Position numbers and translations under genes: made by a program. From Pieris napi (Eukaryota > Arthropoda > Insecta > Lepidoptera > Pieridae): DNA of 64,000 nt. Shown here piece after piece: positions 47,571-59,825 of this stretch (the stretch's first letter is position 1; the number at the start of each line of letters is the position of its first letter). The notes beneath the pieces are model-generated. The model did not search any database. It saw nothing but the letters and a program-made list of their open reading frames with translations, and was not told where the DNA came from. The stretch is taken from assembly GCF_905475465.1 (NCBI RefSeq), contig NC_062235.1:10426001-10490000 (forward strand). Reading direction: 5' to 3'.

Positions 47571-49870
47571 ATTTATAAAAATAAAAAGCAAAAGACCAAG
47601 CAACTGATGAATTCTGAGGTCACGACCATAGCGCCATTAGATTATAATTATTATACAGAGACTTCTCATATATCTAAATACACAGTAAGCAGTAAAACTG
47701 GGACATTTATTTTTAAGAGGTCATAACGCATGAAGCAACAATAAAACTGAAGCGTTATTGTAGTACATACTTCTGTGACTTTATGTCTTGACTGTACTGT
47801 TTTCTCTCTAAAATAACATTTGTACAAGTAAGTACAATGTTGTTCTAGTAATCGTCGACCACACGTTGTACAATGTACATACCAATTAAATTTACAGCCG
47901 ATATATTCGGAAATATTTGTTTGAAATCTCCCAAATAAGACCTGGGGTAGATACATTTCTGAGTTTGGCTGATAATTTTTAAAATATAACCAGAATAATT
48001 CTTCGGAAATGTAGCCGCAAGCACTTGCTTTTTTGATATCCTTAGACTGGATATATACAAAAATAAATGTTACATTTTACATGAGCGTCAACAATATGTC
48101 TTAATTATAACGAATTGCTCTCAGGCACCTATTATTTTTCATAGTAAAATTTATAGTTTGTTAAAAATGTTCATATTAATGTGACTATTACTAAAAGTCT
48201 TCAAATTAATTATGCTATCTCAAGAATGTTAATAGTTTTATTTATGAATTAGATTATAGTTTAAAATGCCATCTATCATTTACCTAAATATTATACAACA
48301 ACTTCTCATAACAAGTAACATTCAACATCAAAGAATCAGACGAATGTGACCAATTGAATTTATTATCACAACATGCAGACAAATTGAGCTCTTTTAACTT
48401 AATATTGTAAAGTTCAAAAGGAAATAGTGAAGTGTATTAATAACTAGAGTAAGTTTCATTTTTAAATTTGTTGACGGTCGAATCACGTCTCAAGGATTTC
48501 GGGAACGCTTAAAAACGCTATTAGGGCGATCGTTAAACTTTGAATGAGTGACATCTTTAAGGAAACAGACATCGTCTTTCATTTGTTTTACAACATCTCA
48601 GGCGATTATAGTCCTTGCCTCAAGGTGATAGAGGTTTAATTAGGGAAATGTTTCAGTAAAATTAATGTGGCTATCATAAGTTGTCGACTCACAGTCTTTT
48701 TGGATCGTCACTTGCGTTTGATGCGTCTTAAGAAGTGGGGATTAATATTAGTTTTAAGACGAATTGAGACAAGTTTTAATGACATTCGAATATCTGACAT
48801 TTTTGTGTTTATTTCAGAAGCTTTTTGGAATTTCAATATTAGATAGTTCGAAATATGATGGATGGATTCTTATACAAAATGTATCCGCAATAAACTTAAT
48901 AAATTGAAATAGTATCCGCGGTGTTTAAATAAATATAAAACTGTATTAGTTCTGTGAGTTGTGTTTAAGAGTATTTTTTAGTTTTCAAATGGTTTATTTA
49001 TACATATAGCATGTTGGAGATTAAGCTATAAACAGTGTATGGTGCGGGCGCGAAGCTGCGCGCCACGGGACGCGACTGAGCATTACACATTTTTAAACTA
49101 TTAAAAAGGAATATTTAAGTCGACGATGCGACATTATTGACAAATCTTTTTGAGTTACGTGATTTTACTGATACGAATGAAATATTTTATCACTTTACAA
49201 AGGTAATGTACGAAATACATTATTTTAATTTAATAAAATTTGATGAGGGTGATCCAAAATATTTTAATCGGCCGATCGTCACTACATATAGTAAGTGTGT
49301 TGTGCCTTTTTGTGAACTATTGTGAGGCAAAGTATAAGTATCAGTCTAACCTCCCATTGTTCAAACTAATACAACTTCTCCAAAACCTGACGACTTGCAA
49401 TTGTTTGTCTTTCTTTTTGTTAAGGATACATCGTTACGAGGTATGTACTCAGGACTTATTTTAGTATAAATTGTGTATCGACGGCCACCGAACCGTTCTT
49501 TGTGGTACAGGTAATATAGTCTAGTCGACAAGTTGAAAATGGAACAAAATAGAGATACTGCTCTTAAAATTATGTGCGATAGCTCATTGGATCCGGAATG
49601 ACGTCTAGAAAAATGTGCTAAAAGCGTGTATTAAGTAGCACATAAAAAATTGCAAAAGTTATAGACAATTAAAGATGAAAAAAAAATGGCATTTAGTTTT
49701 TTGCCAATATTTAATAAACTATTAATATTTAAGAAATTTCAAATATAGATTCTGAAAGAGGAGGAAAACTCCTTACTCCCGGAACTCTATCTCCATTATT
49801 TATAATTTTAATTTAACGCTGAAAATAGGTCTGCGCTTCACATTGGCGTCACCACGCGCGAATCCTAAAA
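47571..49870. other. No gene seen
   Basis: A possible SINE tail scrap (tgaggtcacgaccatagcgc) is at 47615-47640. 49040-49080 is a small GC-rich patch (gcgggcgcgaagctgcgcgc). No genes recognised. Confidence 0.35.
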
Positions 49871-50340
49871 ATCCTAAAATCCTGTTAAATAAAAGTAATA
49901 TTCATGATAATCAAAAAATTTACAAAAAATTTTTTTCTATACTTTGTTATATATGGTTGTTTTCGTTAATTTTAGAAGTTTTAGAAAAAAGTTGAATATT
50001 TGTTTATAACAACTTGGTAAGCTAATAAACAATAGAATTGTTGATTAAAAAAAATTTTTTTTCTGTTACTTTGTAGAGGACTGTCAATTATGATTTTTTT
50101 TGAAAAAAAAAATTCTTAACTAATTATTTAAACAATAGAAAATTAAAAAAAAACGATTATAAACCATTAAAAATTGTTATTAAGGAAAAAATTTTTTTTG
50201 AAAAATCATAAAATTTTTAATGTAATAAAGTTGTGTTAAATGTGTAAAGGTTATGTTAATCAAAGACAATACTTTGTGTTAAATTTAAAAAAAAAAATAT
50301 TGATATAATCAATTTGTTTAAAAAAAAATTCTATCGTGTC
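49871..50340. repeat. Very AT-rich homopolymer tract region
   Basis: Long runs of A and T alternate over about 470 bp, with GC content far below the rest of the window. No element ends are visible. Confidence 0.6.
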
Positions 50341-50807
50341 GTATCGTTTAAATGTTTTTTTAAAACTATTAGTGACTGCATGTGAGTTTATTACCTTGAT
50401 ATTGAAGAACACATCACGCAACCAATGTTTTATTCAAAGTTGTTTAAACATATTGTTAAGTTACGATAATGAGATTGTGTAATGGCGGATTGGTCCCTCT
50501 TATCATGCTAAGACTTAATGAACAAGGAGTTAACATTATTTAATTATGTCTAATATTAATTTTAATATATAAAATAGTATGCTTTCTTAAGATACAAGTT
50601 TATTATATTCTTCTTTCATATGGTAAACACAAAAAAAGTTTTAGCTTACATTCGTCTATTTCTAACAAGTTTTGTGTACCATAATAATATTGACTCGGTT
50701 TTTAAAAATAAGAGAGCCATCACGTTAATAAAAAATATTAGTACATTAAATTAAATTATTTAAATTCGGCTTAAAATTTAATAAAAAAATTAAAAATTCC
50801 CTTTGGA
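50341..50807. other. No gene seen
   Basis: No recognised content. Confidence 0.4.
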
Positions 50808-50915
50808 GTAGATTAAAGATTTAAATTGCCGCCAGGTAGTTAGTACCGGTGACCCTAGAGCTGGTGCTTTCCTCGCTCAACGAATAAGTATCGCAATACA
50901 GCGAAACATGACGGG
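50808..50915 (+). repeat. Interspersed repeat (family G)
   Basis: attaaagatttaaattgccg, ccaggtagttagtaccggtg, agagctggtgctttcctcgc and aagtatcgcaatacagcg match 32096-32275. Confidence 0.7.
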
Positions 50916-52100
50916 TGCTAAAAATAATAAGAAATCTATTGAATTAATGTTAGAACACATATCAGATACATTGCTTAATTTTTTTCTTCTACAGTAGCTT
51001 AACCTCGAGATAAAACGTAAAACAAACAAACACAACTACTTAAACAAGCTATGCGGTGTACGCGCAACGGACCAATTATTTATGAGTCTAGGTTGGTGGA
51101 CTCAGTTTCCGCTGAGTAACCTATATAAGCTATGCGGATTACTTTCTATATTTATATATTATATAAACAGCAGACATCTTAAAGCAGAAAACTATAATGA
51201 CGAGGGGAATCCAAAATTATCGTTCATTAAAACCTTATACCCATAGGCACTACGGATTATGGTCAACCACTAAACTTATACGACATAACTATTCCATGTT
51301 TACGTTTCCCCAAATTATATTATACTTTTACATCACGCTATTATGACCCATAATATATTGTAACAAGCCATATATTGGTACAAACTAAATATGATAAGTA
51401 TAACCAGTACTCATTTAAAACGAGGTTTAACGACTTTATGGAATAACGTTTGGAACACGTCGATGTTGCATTTAACTATATTCAATTTATGGCCGTCTAA
51501 AAATTATAAAGATTCCTCAATTTATTGCTGCGCTGGCTGAGTAATCCGCTTAGCGTCGTACAAATTGACTGGGCCTAATACTAATATATTTTTCCCGCTT
51601 AAGGATATGCGTTTTGTATTTATTTTTGATTAAAATGCAAATTTTACACGTAGATTTGCCGTGTTTTTGTCGTAGAAACGTTCGTTCAGCGTACTTATTC
51701 CCAATATTACCATAAATCTAAATAGGTCACTCGCCTATTATAATATCAATCTTTACCTATATATTGTGAATATAACACGCGATACTATTTGATGCTAATA
51801 TTGCTACATTTCAGAAGGCACTATTCAAAATAACAATTAGTTACCTGTTAATTTGACATGACAGACTCACGCTGTTATCTGAAAGCTAAAAACTTCTATT
51901 TATGAATATGGTGTAATAAATTTAAAGGTTTATTAAAATACTTAAGTAGACATTATCCTAGATGAGTTTCATAAGATATATAATTATTAATCTGCCATTA
52001 CAGCTGTACAACTATAAGCCTTTAACGTTTCTTGTTCTTACGTTATTATCTGTCGTTAAACTTTGGCAAAAAACGAAATCATTTCGCGTATAAAAAAAAA
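50916..52100. other. No gene seen
   Basis: No recognised content. Confidence 0.4.
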
Positions 52101-52203
52101 CCAGTGGCACTACAACTTGTTAAGATATTCAGATTTCTGTCAGTGTTCGTGATCATTGTTTAATAAGTAAGTAGAAGATTAGCTTTCTGTGCCTGTTTCC
52201 TAG
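52101..52203 (-). mobile_element. SINE family A, 3' part
   Basis: cagtggcactacaacttgtt, cagatttctgtcagtgttcg, tgatcattgtttaataagta and ctttctgtgcctg are the complement of the SINE tail. The matching head lies beyond a LINE fragment at 52753-52860. Confidence 0.7.
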
Positions 52204-52254
52204 ATTTCCTTAACTACATGACTGACTTGATTTATTTTTTTATATCCCCTAGAT

Positions 52255-52560
52255 CCCCTCGCCATTGCGTTGTTTCTTGAGTCGAGTAATTAACTTCGGA
52301 CCACGTCAACGCAACGGCTCATGCCTCGACCACAACTGAGCGTCACCAGGGTTGTTTAGGACTGCCACGTATTCTATTTCCTTGGGGAGTCCAATCTAGT
52401 GCCTGTTTGGGGATGTGGTTGGGCTCCCTCTGTAGAGTGTCCACCTCCAGCTGCTACGAAAGATCTGGTGGCTGCTTGACGTTTCCCATCATCGTTCCAG
52501 TAGTCCGAGAGATATTTCCCCCGGACTCTGACACGACACTTCCAGGTAGGTAAAATATCT
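52255..52560 (-). pseudogene. RTE-like LINE C-terminal fragment
   Basis: Minus strand reads LQREPNHIPKQALDWTPQGN, then RIRGSPKQPW, a stop, RSVVVEA, a stop, AVALTWSEVN. This is the LRR-NHI-RQAL-W-PQGKR-RGRPK-TWRR...TW-EV tail of RTE-type proteins. Two or more stops and shifts are present and the RT core is absent. GC content stands out from the flanks. Confidence 0.7.
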
Positions 52561-52752
52561 GCAATCGTCTAATGGGCCCGTCAGAGCATTTTGATTCCTC
52601 CCTTCAGTACGCATTGCCTGGTTATTCAACATATATACGTATTTATTTTGAGTCCCGCTTTAGATGCTTCGCTCTCCAGGTCATTCAGTTTGGCTTGCAT
52701 ATCTTTGTTTCTGTGACTAAGTTAACATTAGTCATCTGCGTAGTAAAGGTCA

Positions 52753-52860
52753 GGTGTTAAATGCGCATATAAACTGAAAGTCCATAGGTGCTCAAGCGGA
52801 GCTTAAACCCACGACCTCAAGGATAAGGGTGGCACGCTGAAGCCACTAGCCTAACATTGC
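52753..52860 (-). mobile_element. SINE family A, head part
   Basis: ggtgttaaatgcgcatataa, aacccacgacctcaaggata and cacgctgaagccactagcct are the complement of the SINE head with A and B boxes. Same orientation as 52101-52203. Confidence 0.75.
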
Positions 52861-54099
52861 TTGCGTATTAGAAGATAATATAAGAATATTGAGGCGCTGG
52901 ACGACCACGTCCCTCAGACAGGAGCTACCGACTGAAGAGAGTCTTAAAAACTGCTTGGTTTAGCCATTTTTGTGCATTGGTTCTCATAAAGATATTTTTA
53001 GAATGTTAGTTGCTAATGCCAAAACCATAAAATGTAGATAGTAGTTACACATTTATAGTAAATTTTTTTTTATTGTGGGTTTTGCTAAATAAGGGTTTTT
53101 CTTTATTGTCTCTGAAATCAATTACCGACTGTCATTCAGTAGATAAGGATAAAAATCTAGAATATTTTAACGCTACCCATCAACGGTGTAACGGGTAGGT
53201 TCTATATCTCTAATCTGTCGAAACATCTTACATTTCATCGTTTGTCATAACTATTCAGAGGAGAATTCACTTATACCGGTTTGTTCAAATTGGTTTCGAA
53301 ATCCGGTTTTTATCTAACAGTATCACAGTTTTTGTTGTACGTCATCATTATGTCATTAAAGTTACTTTAAATTTATACCAAGTTGTCCAGGTACAAGTAT
53401 TTTACAGAATTCATTTAAAATAATCAATTCTATTTCTATTTTATAAAAGCTAAAGATAATTTTAAAGTTGAAGAAAAAACTTATCAAGTACAATTTTAAT
53501 TATACTTTTATGCATATTCATATTCAATTGAAAAATACCGAAACGAAAACCGATATTTTAAAACCGATAAAGCCTAAATGAATTTTACAATAGACCGATC
53601 AAATAACAAATGAAAGTCGCGCTGGGTCAGTGAACTCTGCCGTCAGATAAACTTATCGATTACAATGGTAATCTATAACATATAATAACTCATTGTCTTA
53701 CATACTGTTCACCTAATCACTTTATTGTTTCAATAGTATAATCAATTATTAGATTAAATTTCGTGTACTCACTTTGACGGTGACTTCCCATTGATTTTTC
53801 ACCGTCATTCATTATTCGTTTGGGAGGAGAGAGGGGCAAATATAGCGTGTTTTAAATCTCTGATGAAATTATTTAAGTGACTGATAAATATAAACACCGT
53901 TGCAACAAAAACTTACATAATCCCCAAATAGAGCATAAAACTGCCATTTCAAAACATATCCATATCCTTGGTATTTTTAGGCAAGTTGCAGATCGGCTTT
54001 TTCTCTCTACTAATCAATCAATTATTATTTTCTGGGATATAATCTAGATTCTTCTAGAAGGCAACGAAGGTAAACATTTACTTCACCAGTGAGAGTCAA
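52861..54099. other. No gene seen
   Basis: No recognised content. Confidence 0.4.
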
Positions 54100-54240
54100 G
54101 CGATCATGCGATCTTTAAAAAAAATTGGGCGGAAAAAGTTGGAGGAGGCCTTCTCCTGGACAAGGGCCGCAACTTAGAGTAATAAGATTCTTTATATGAA
54201 TATTTTTGTAAAATAAATAAAGGCTTATTATTATTTTTAT
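54100..54240 (+). pseudogene. LINE ORF terminus and tail
   Basis: The plus frame ends KIGRKKLEEAFSWTRAAT then TAG, matching the K-LEEAF end of RTE-like proteins. An AT-rich UTR and ttattattattttta tail follow. Confidence 0.6.
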
Positions 54241-54639
54241 AATTACGATCTATTCATTTAACGAAACTCCAAAATTCTGGCGAATTCTGTGAATTCAAGT
54301 AGTTATCTTGACTATAAACTACAATAGTAAAAATTGATCAATTACCAAAACAATGGTACATTAAAAGCCTATTAACAAATGTATCCATTTAATCCCAATC
54401 GCCCACACCTTTTTTGTACTACTGACACTTGAAGAAATTAACTCAAGAACCATTATGATCATTAATGCGTCAATACCATTTTCATATTGAATTAATTGAA
54501 TGCTGAAATGGTCAAAGGAAGTGCGTATGATTGATCTCTGAAGTTGAATGATGACTTATCTATTACGATTATTATCTTTTAGGCATATTTATTTTGTACT
54601 GGTTTTGATGACCGAACGTTCAAGTTATAATGAAATTAA
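54241..54639. other. No gene seen
   Basis: No recognised content. Confidence 0.4.
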
Positions 54640-54766
54640 GGGCAAAAATCGACATCGTGTGTCAGGTACAGAAGCTTAATAAGAAAAATAAATGACGAAT
54701 ATATAGGAATTGAATGATATAGGAATCTGAGGCACAGATCTTAAAAGTTGTAGCGCCACTTTTTTA
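54640..54766 (+). mobile_element. SINE family A, tail part
   Basis: tcgacatcgtgtgtcaggta, caggaagctt-like ending, aatctgaggcacagatctta and gttgtagcgccac are present; head missing or decayed. Confidence 0.65.
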
Positions 54767-55461
54767 AATTCTTTTTATTATTTAATGAATTTTATAACAA
54801 GTTTAACTCCTCATATGTGCACACATATTAATGAAAGACACGCTTTCATTCATATTTTTTTATATATACTTTCTAAACTCCAGAAGTGTTCTTACAACGT
54901 ATTACGTGCAAATAAGCCAGTGTTTTTAAAAAATCTTCAAAACAACCGTGTAACCTAACCTAACCACAAGTTGACTTTGTTAATATAAATTTAATTTGAT
55001 ATTCTAATAAATATAACTTTCCATACTATTCAACAATAATATTTCTAGTATTAAAAAAAATACAAAACGGATAAGTACACAATATATTAAGAGGAACAAA
55101 ATTTATTACACCTCAACACTCATTACGGCCCCAAATCTTGATTTGATTATTTACAAAATGTTGTGTTTAAGCAATTAAATTGACTATAAAGAGTCTCACG
55201 CCACCGATAGTATCTTTACGATGAAATGAGAATTATGTATGTGCTATATAATTGCCTTTAATGCCATCTTGGCTGAAGATGGACCTTCAGATACAGACTT
55301 GCATACATTATGTTATTTTTAGTATCTTTAATGAAACTTGAATAGCTTTAAAATGTGATCCTTCAATGCACGTAAACAGTATAAAATATAAGATTTTGTG
55401 TCATAAATATGCAATATTTTAAGAAAGTTTTGTTTATTATGTAAAATAATATATAGCAGTA
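54767..55461. other. No gene seen
   Basis: No recognised content. Confidence 0.4.
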
Positions 55462-55784
55462 CTAGCTGATCCGGCAAACGTCGTTTTGCCATGTTTATCA
55501 TTTATAATAAAAAATAGGGGTTGATCGTAGAGGGGTGAAAGTTAGTGGTTGTATGTATTTTTTAATGTTGTATCATAAAAAAATAAAAACAGAAAAAAAT
55601 ATCTAAAAATAAAAAAAAATATTTAGGTGTGGACTATACCCTTAACATTTAGGGGGATGAAAAATAGATTTTGTCCGATTCTCAGACATACCCAATAAGC
55701 ACACAAAATTTCATGAGAATTGGTCGAGCCGTTTCGGAGGAGTATGGCAACGAAAACTGTGACACGAGAATTTTATATATTAGA
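55462..55784 (-). mobile_element. Small Helitron-like element (323 bp)
   Basis: The minus-strand copy of the 21350-21670 element. On plus it opens CTAGctgatccggcaaacgt and closes at gtgacacgagaattttatat, attaGA. Flanking A and T fit Helitron insertion. Blocks ggttgatcgtagaggggtga and gtcgagccgtttcggaggag pair with the first copy. Confidence 0.85.
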
Positions 55785-55849
55785 TAAGAATAGAGGCTAA
55801 ATTGGTGCATTTCAAGCCTGGGCTCGTGTGTGCACGCTATAATTTGGTC

Positions 55850-55993
55850 TTCTAGGTGAGAAATTAATGATATAGGAAAAATATCGCGAGGAAATCAGCA
55901 TTTCTAAGACGCTAAAATCAATGTGAGATTATCTACTGGCCTCGAAAGAAAAATGATCCAGGGAATCTACAGTAAGATCGAGGGTTTTAGTGT
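55850..55993 (+). mobile_element. Very diverged SINE family A copy (possible)
   Basis: tcgcgaggaaatcagcattt, ctaagacgct, gaaagaaaaatgatcca and gggttttagtgtcac follow the family order loosely. Low certainty. Confidence 0.35.
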
Positions 55994-56959
55994 CACAGGA
56001 CCATTTGTAGAATCGAGCATGCTTACTTATAAACGATACTTAAACATTAGTTTATAGATTGAATCCTGTCTGAGAAGAACAGATAAGACAGTTTATTTGT
56101 AAGTTCAGACTTGCGGTTATCATTAATCTATAATATGGAGCCTGGAGAGGCACCTAACATTACGTTCTTACTGTGTCATAGTAGAAACTATTTCAATGAA
56201 AACAGATACCTCGAATTGAAACCTCCTTTGGATAAAACGTGGGATTCAACTTCGCCCGTCATCCTCTACCAGTTTCAAAATATTTTTCAGGTCTACCCTC
56301 TTAATATAGCCAACATTCAAACAGAGACATTAAGAAACCAAACCAAGTGTGGGTGAATGAATTGTTAAACAATAGATTAATTTAAACAATGCACTGATTA
56401 TATCTAAATGTGTACTTAGATGGCACATTACTTGTAACAATGCCTGTTGATTGGTTCACATTGGCGCCTGTTCATTGAGAACATGACTCTAATTAGTTTA
56501 CCGAAAACGGATTTAATTGTTAAAAACTATGTATTTTCTCAACCTCTTCTATATTAATATATGAATCTGTTTGGTATAGAAAACATTGCAAGCATTAGGT
56601 GAATAAGTATCTTACAATAAATAATTCGTAAGTAAACACTAAAATGTGTACTGACATTTCTTTACTTCTCTATTTGTGTAATTTTTATTTTTATTTTTGT
56701 GATTTTTTGTGTTCACCGTAACTGTCTTATATTATAGAATAGATAGATAGTAACTTATACAGTAGAAAATGTATTATGTATGATATGGTGTGCTTTAATT
56801 TTGAAAGTAGTGATCTCAAATGCGTAACGGTAATAAAATTTTTTAATCTTAAAAATAATCCTATATGTCCTCATATAGGATTATACACTTGTATAAATAT
56901 TAAATTTTGTTAAAAAACTAGTGCTTCCAAATTTCATTATACGTCATTTCTCACAAGAG
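55994..56959. other. No gene seen; hairpin at 56855-56884
   Basis: ataatcctatatg (56855-56867) and its exact complement (56872-56884) flank tcct. The 81-codon plus frame at 56111-56356 (NMEPGEAPNITFLLCHSRNY in part) has a reasonable residue mix but no family I recognise. Confidence 0.4.
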
Positions 56960-57070
56960 TGAGGAAATGCTGCCCGTGTTAAAGGTACACTGCCACAGGG
57001 AACAAACTTATTAAATGTAAAATTAATTAATTTTTATTATTCTTACTATGTAGGTTACGTAGTGTGTGTT
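56960..57070 (+). repeat. Interspersed repeat (family G), 3' part
   Basis: gaggaaatgctgcccgtgtt and aaaggtacactgccac continue the family seen at 32096-32275, with an AT-rich tail and ttactatgtag. Confidence 0.6.
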
Positions 57071-57414
57071 GGAAATAAATATCATTTAGTCTAAGTATTA
57101 TTTTATGCTAAGAAAAATGTGCACGAATAAGCAATTTTTCATAACCTCACTTGTCTCGCATTAAGTTTCGTATGAAGATAGCAAAGAAACGTAAAATTCA
57201 TACGTGAGGCTATTTCAAAAGTTTTCCACTCCGAGCGCACTTTGGCCACTCGCAATACCTAGAATGAGATACTTCTTGGAACTTTATTATAAAACCGTAT
57301 ATTTTCACGAGTTTCCCCTTATGATATTATATAAAAATTAAATATGTTTTTAATTATGTATCTATTTTTATAATATCTTGCAGATAAGCAAACCAAATCA
57401 TTTCCACCTTCTTT
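57071..57414. other. No gene seen
   Basis: No recognised content. Confidence 0.4.
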
Positions 57415-57545
57415 CCTTAATCTATAATATAAAAATGAATCGCAAAATGTGTTGGTAAGCGCATAACTCAACAATGCTTGGATCAATTTGGCCAATTCTT
57501 TTTTTATAATATTCCTTGAAGTACGAGGATGGTTCTTACAGAGAG
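57415..57545 (-). repeat. Interspersed repeat tail (LINE-like), minus strand
   Basis: Minus strand contains catcctcgtacttcaaggaa, aagaattggccaaattgatc and gcgcttaccaacacattttg, then cgattcatttttatattata. I recall this block from repeated lepidopteran DNA, possibly an RTE 3' end. The 115-codon frame at 57319-57666 (minus) comes from reading through it. Confidence 0.5.
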
Positions 57546-57764
57546 AAAAATTAAAAAAAAATTGAGTGAAAAAGTCTAAAAAACAACACTTTTCTATGAC
57601 TTTTCTATACTCCCATACAAAATATTCGTAATAATACTTAAAAGTCAATTTGAACTTTAATACCATATCATAAAGTTCAAGTGTTAGTGGAGGGAACGGA
57701 AGGTAATTTTTTTATTTTTTGACATAATGTATTTGTTGTCTTATCAACTTTTTTTTTTATCTTA

Positions 57765-57856
57765 CTAGCTAGACCGGTGTCCCGAATAGCAGAATAAGTA
57801 TTTAAAAAAAATAAAGAATCGACTGTTAGGCTGTACGATGTTCGCCAGGCCAGCTA
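57765..57856. mobile_element. Two Helitron-like 3' ends facing each other
   Basis: At 57765 ctagctagaccggtgtcccg is the complement of a GC-rich CTAG end. At 57856 atgttcgccaggccagCTAG ends the other way. About 60 bp of unrelated AT-rich DNA lies between. No 5' ends were found within. Confidence 0.5.
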
Positions 57857-58304
57857 GTGAAATATAAAATACAAATGTTATATTATTGCTATTTATAACA
57901 TAATATTTTTGGATTCTGGTTTGTAAGTCAAACTTACATGATATGATAGAATATGAATTTAGTTGCAATATTATTTATGTATGTATATTGAAACTTTAAA
58001 CAGGTCATCATGTCGGTGGAATATCTAAACCAAAAGTAATAAGTCGTGGAGAACAGTTCAGTTTTATTTATTGTTGTAAATTGCTGCCCACTATGAGCTA
58101 CTGTTTATGGTTGGCATAATAGACTAAAAGTAATCTAACTAATCTTTTTATTTAATATCACTAAATTAGTACTATAGAAATATATAGATAATATAGCCTT
58201 CTTTATCTTAGCTCTCAAACAATGCTTTACAAATCTATGAGGGTATTGAAAATATCCACTACCCTACTTGTGCTTTTTAAAGAATATCTTTTTTTTTTTC
58301 ATTT
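57857..58304. other. No gene seen
   Basis: No recognised content. Confidence 0.4.
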
Positions 58305-58505
58305 TTTTTTATGTAATAGGAGGCAAACGGGCAGGAGGCTCACCTGATGTTAAGTGATACCGCCGCCCATGGACACACTGCCAGAAGGCTCGCAAGTGCG
58401 TTGCCGGCCTTTCAAGAATTTGTAAGCTCTTTTCTTGAAGGACCATAAGTCAGTGGGCAGCTGGTTCCACATAGTGGTGGTACGCGGCAAAAACTTATAC
58501 AAAAT
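58305..58505 (-). mobile_element. LINE 3' end (family L)
   Basis: Plus strand: atgtaataggaggcaaacgg, gcaggaggctcacctgatgt, gataccgccgcccatggaca, gaaggctcgcaagtgcgttg, gggcagctggttccacatag. Closest to family consensus of the copies here. Confidence 0.85.
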
Positions 58506-59164
58506 CTATATCTTTATACGAAATTCTGTTTGTATTAATCGCATTCCTACATCTAAGGTCGAAGGATACAAATATAATTATTATGTAAGACCTCATAAAC
58601 TGGAATTTTAAAGCCTATTTTATAGTTCCCAGCTATTTTGTATTACCGTAAAACAGCTGTGTCAATAGCACTTCACGCATCAACACCTATTTGTTAAAAG
58701 CCAATTATAGTGAGTTGCCTTTACATTCGTGTAGTTGTAAAGTATACAAATGACACGAATAAATTTTATTGGCATGCGAACTGCTACCTTAAAGCACCTT
58801 AATATGAATACAAATTGTTTATTACTATGTTGGAAATTTTATGTGATCTTTTGTATTAAATTTTACTTTGACAGTTTGAGTCATCGTTCTATATTTAAAT
58901 TTATATACGTTATTGTAATTACAGTGGAGCTGTGATTCGTGTGATTTTCTAATTGTGTATTTTGAATAATTGTTAACATTTTTGTTTGTGCCGCTGAAAA
59001 TTAGTGTTGCGGGTGGGTGACCGCAACTTAAAGCTGCGTTGGGCCTATCTTTGATTTAAGTGATTGTATTTAATTTGTGTATAATCTAAGAAATGTATTC
59101 ATCTTTTTTTTTATAAAGTTCGTGTATATGTGTTCGTATAATGTATGTGTTTGTGTGGATTTTA
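58506..59164. other. No gene seen
   Basis: No recognised content. Confidence 0.4.
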
Positions 59165-59235
59165 TTTCTTATGCGCAATTGAAACTTGCTTCTACGGTGA
59201 AGGACATCGTGAAGAACCGACATATCTTATTCATA
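59165..59235 (+). mobile_element. SINE family A, middle fragment
   Basis: ttatgcgcaattgaaacttg, ctacggtgaaggacatcgtg and aagaaccgacatatctta correspond to the middle of the SINE. Confidence 0.6.
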
Positions 59236-59283
59236 ATATCAAGGCAAATTTAAGAAAAATGGTCTGTGAAATAGATACATAAT

Positions 59284-59555
59284 TGACTCATTGGTCTAGT
59301 GGTTAGTACCTCTGACTGCGAATCCATGGGTTCCGGGTTCGATCCCCGACTGAGACGAACATCGATGTGATGAGCATTTGGTATTGTGTTTAGGTCTTGG
59401 GTGTTTAAATATGTATTTATATGTCTATCTATCTATAATATGTATGTATATCCGTTGCCTAGTACCCATAACACAAGCTTCACCAGCTTAGCATGGGACT
59501 AAGTCAATTGGTGTGAATTGTCTTGAAAAAAATAAAAAAGTAATAAAAATAAAAT
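59284..59555 (+). mobile_element. tRNA-derived SINE, second family (B)
   Basis: A box tggtctagtggttagtacct and B box gggttcgatcccc (about 59336) give a tRNA-like head that still looks well kept. The body reads gagacgaacatcgatgtgat, tccgttgcctagtacccata and cttagcatgggactaagtca. The end is A-rich. It is distinct from family A. Confidence 0.85.
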
Positions 59556-59567
59556 TATATAATTATA

Positions 59568-59825
59568 GACTGTCATCCCTGAGGTCGTAGGTTCGATCTA
59601 CAGCCGTGCTCCAATGGACTATCTTTCTATGTGCACATTTAACATTCGCTCGAACTGTGAAGGACAAACTCGTGAGGAAACCGACAAACTTAGACCCAAA
59701 AAGTTGACGGCGTGTGTCAGGCACAGGAGGCTGATCACCTACTTGCCTATTGGATTGAAAAATGATCATGAAGCTGTTTCAAAATCTGAGGCCCAGACCT
59801 TAGGAGGTTGTAGCGCCACTGATTA
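59568..59825 (+). mobile_element. tRNA-derived SINE (family A), 5' truncated
   Basis: Begins tgtcatccctgaggtcgtag with B box ggttcgatcta, then the normal body to gttgtagcgccactgatt. The A box half of the head is absent. It lies 12 bp after the family B SINE. Opposed open frames here are artefacts. Confidence 0.85.

Noticed and set aside
56111..56356. 81-codon open frame on plus
   Set aside because: Residue mix is fair but no motif, no splice context and no repeat in the window; left as unproven.
57319..57666. 115-codon open frame on minus
   Set aside because: Runs through an interspersed repeat tail and homopolymer stretches; not a gene.
59284..59355. Possible functional tRNA gene
   Set aside because: The A and B boxes are there but the acceptor stem does not close and a SINE body follows.
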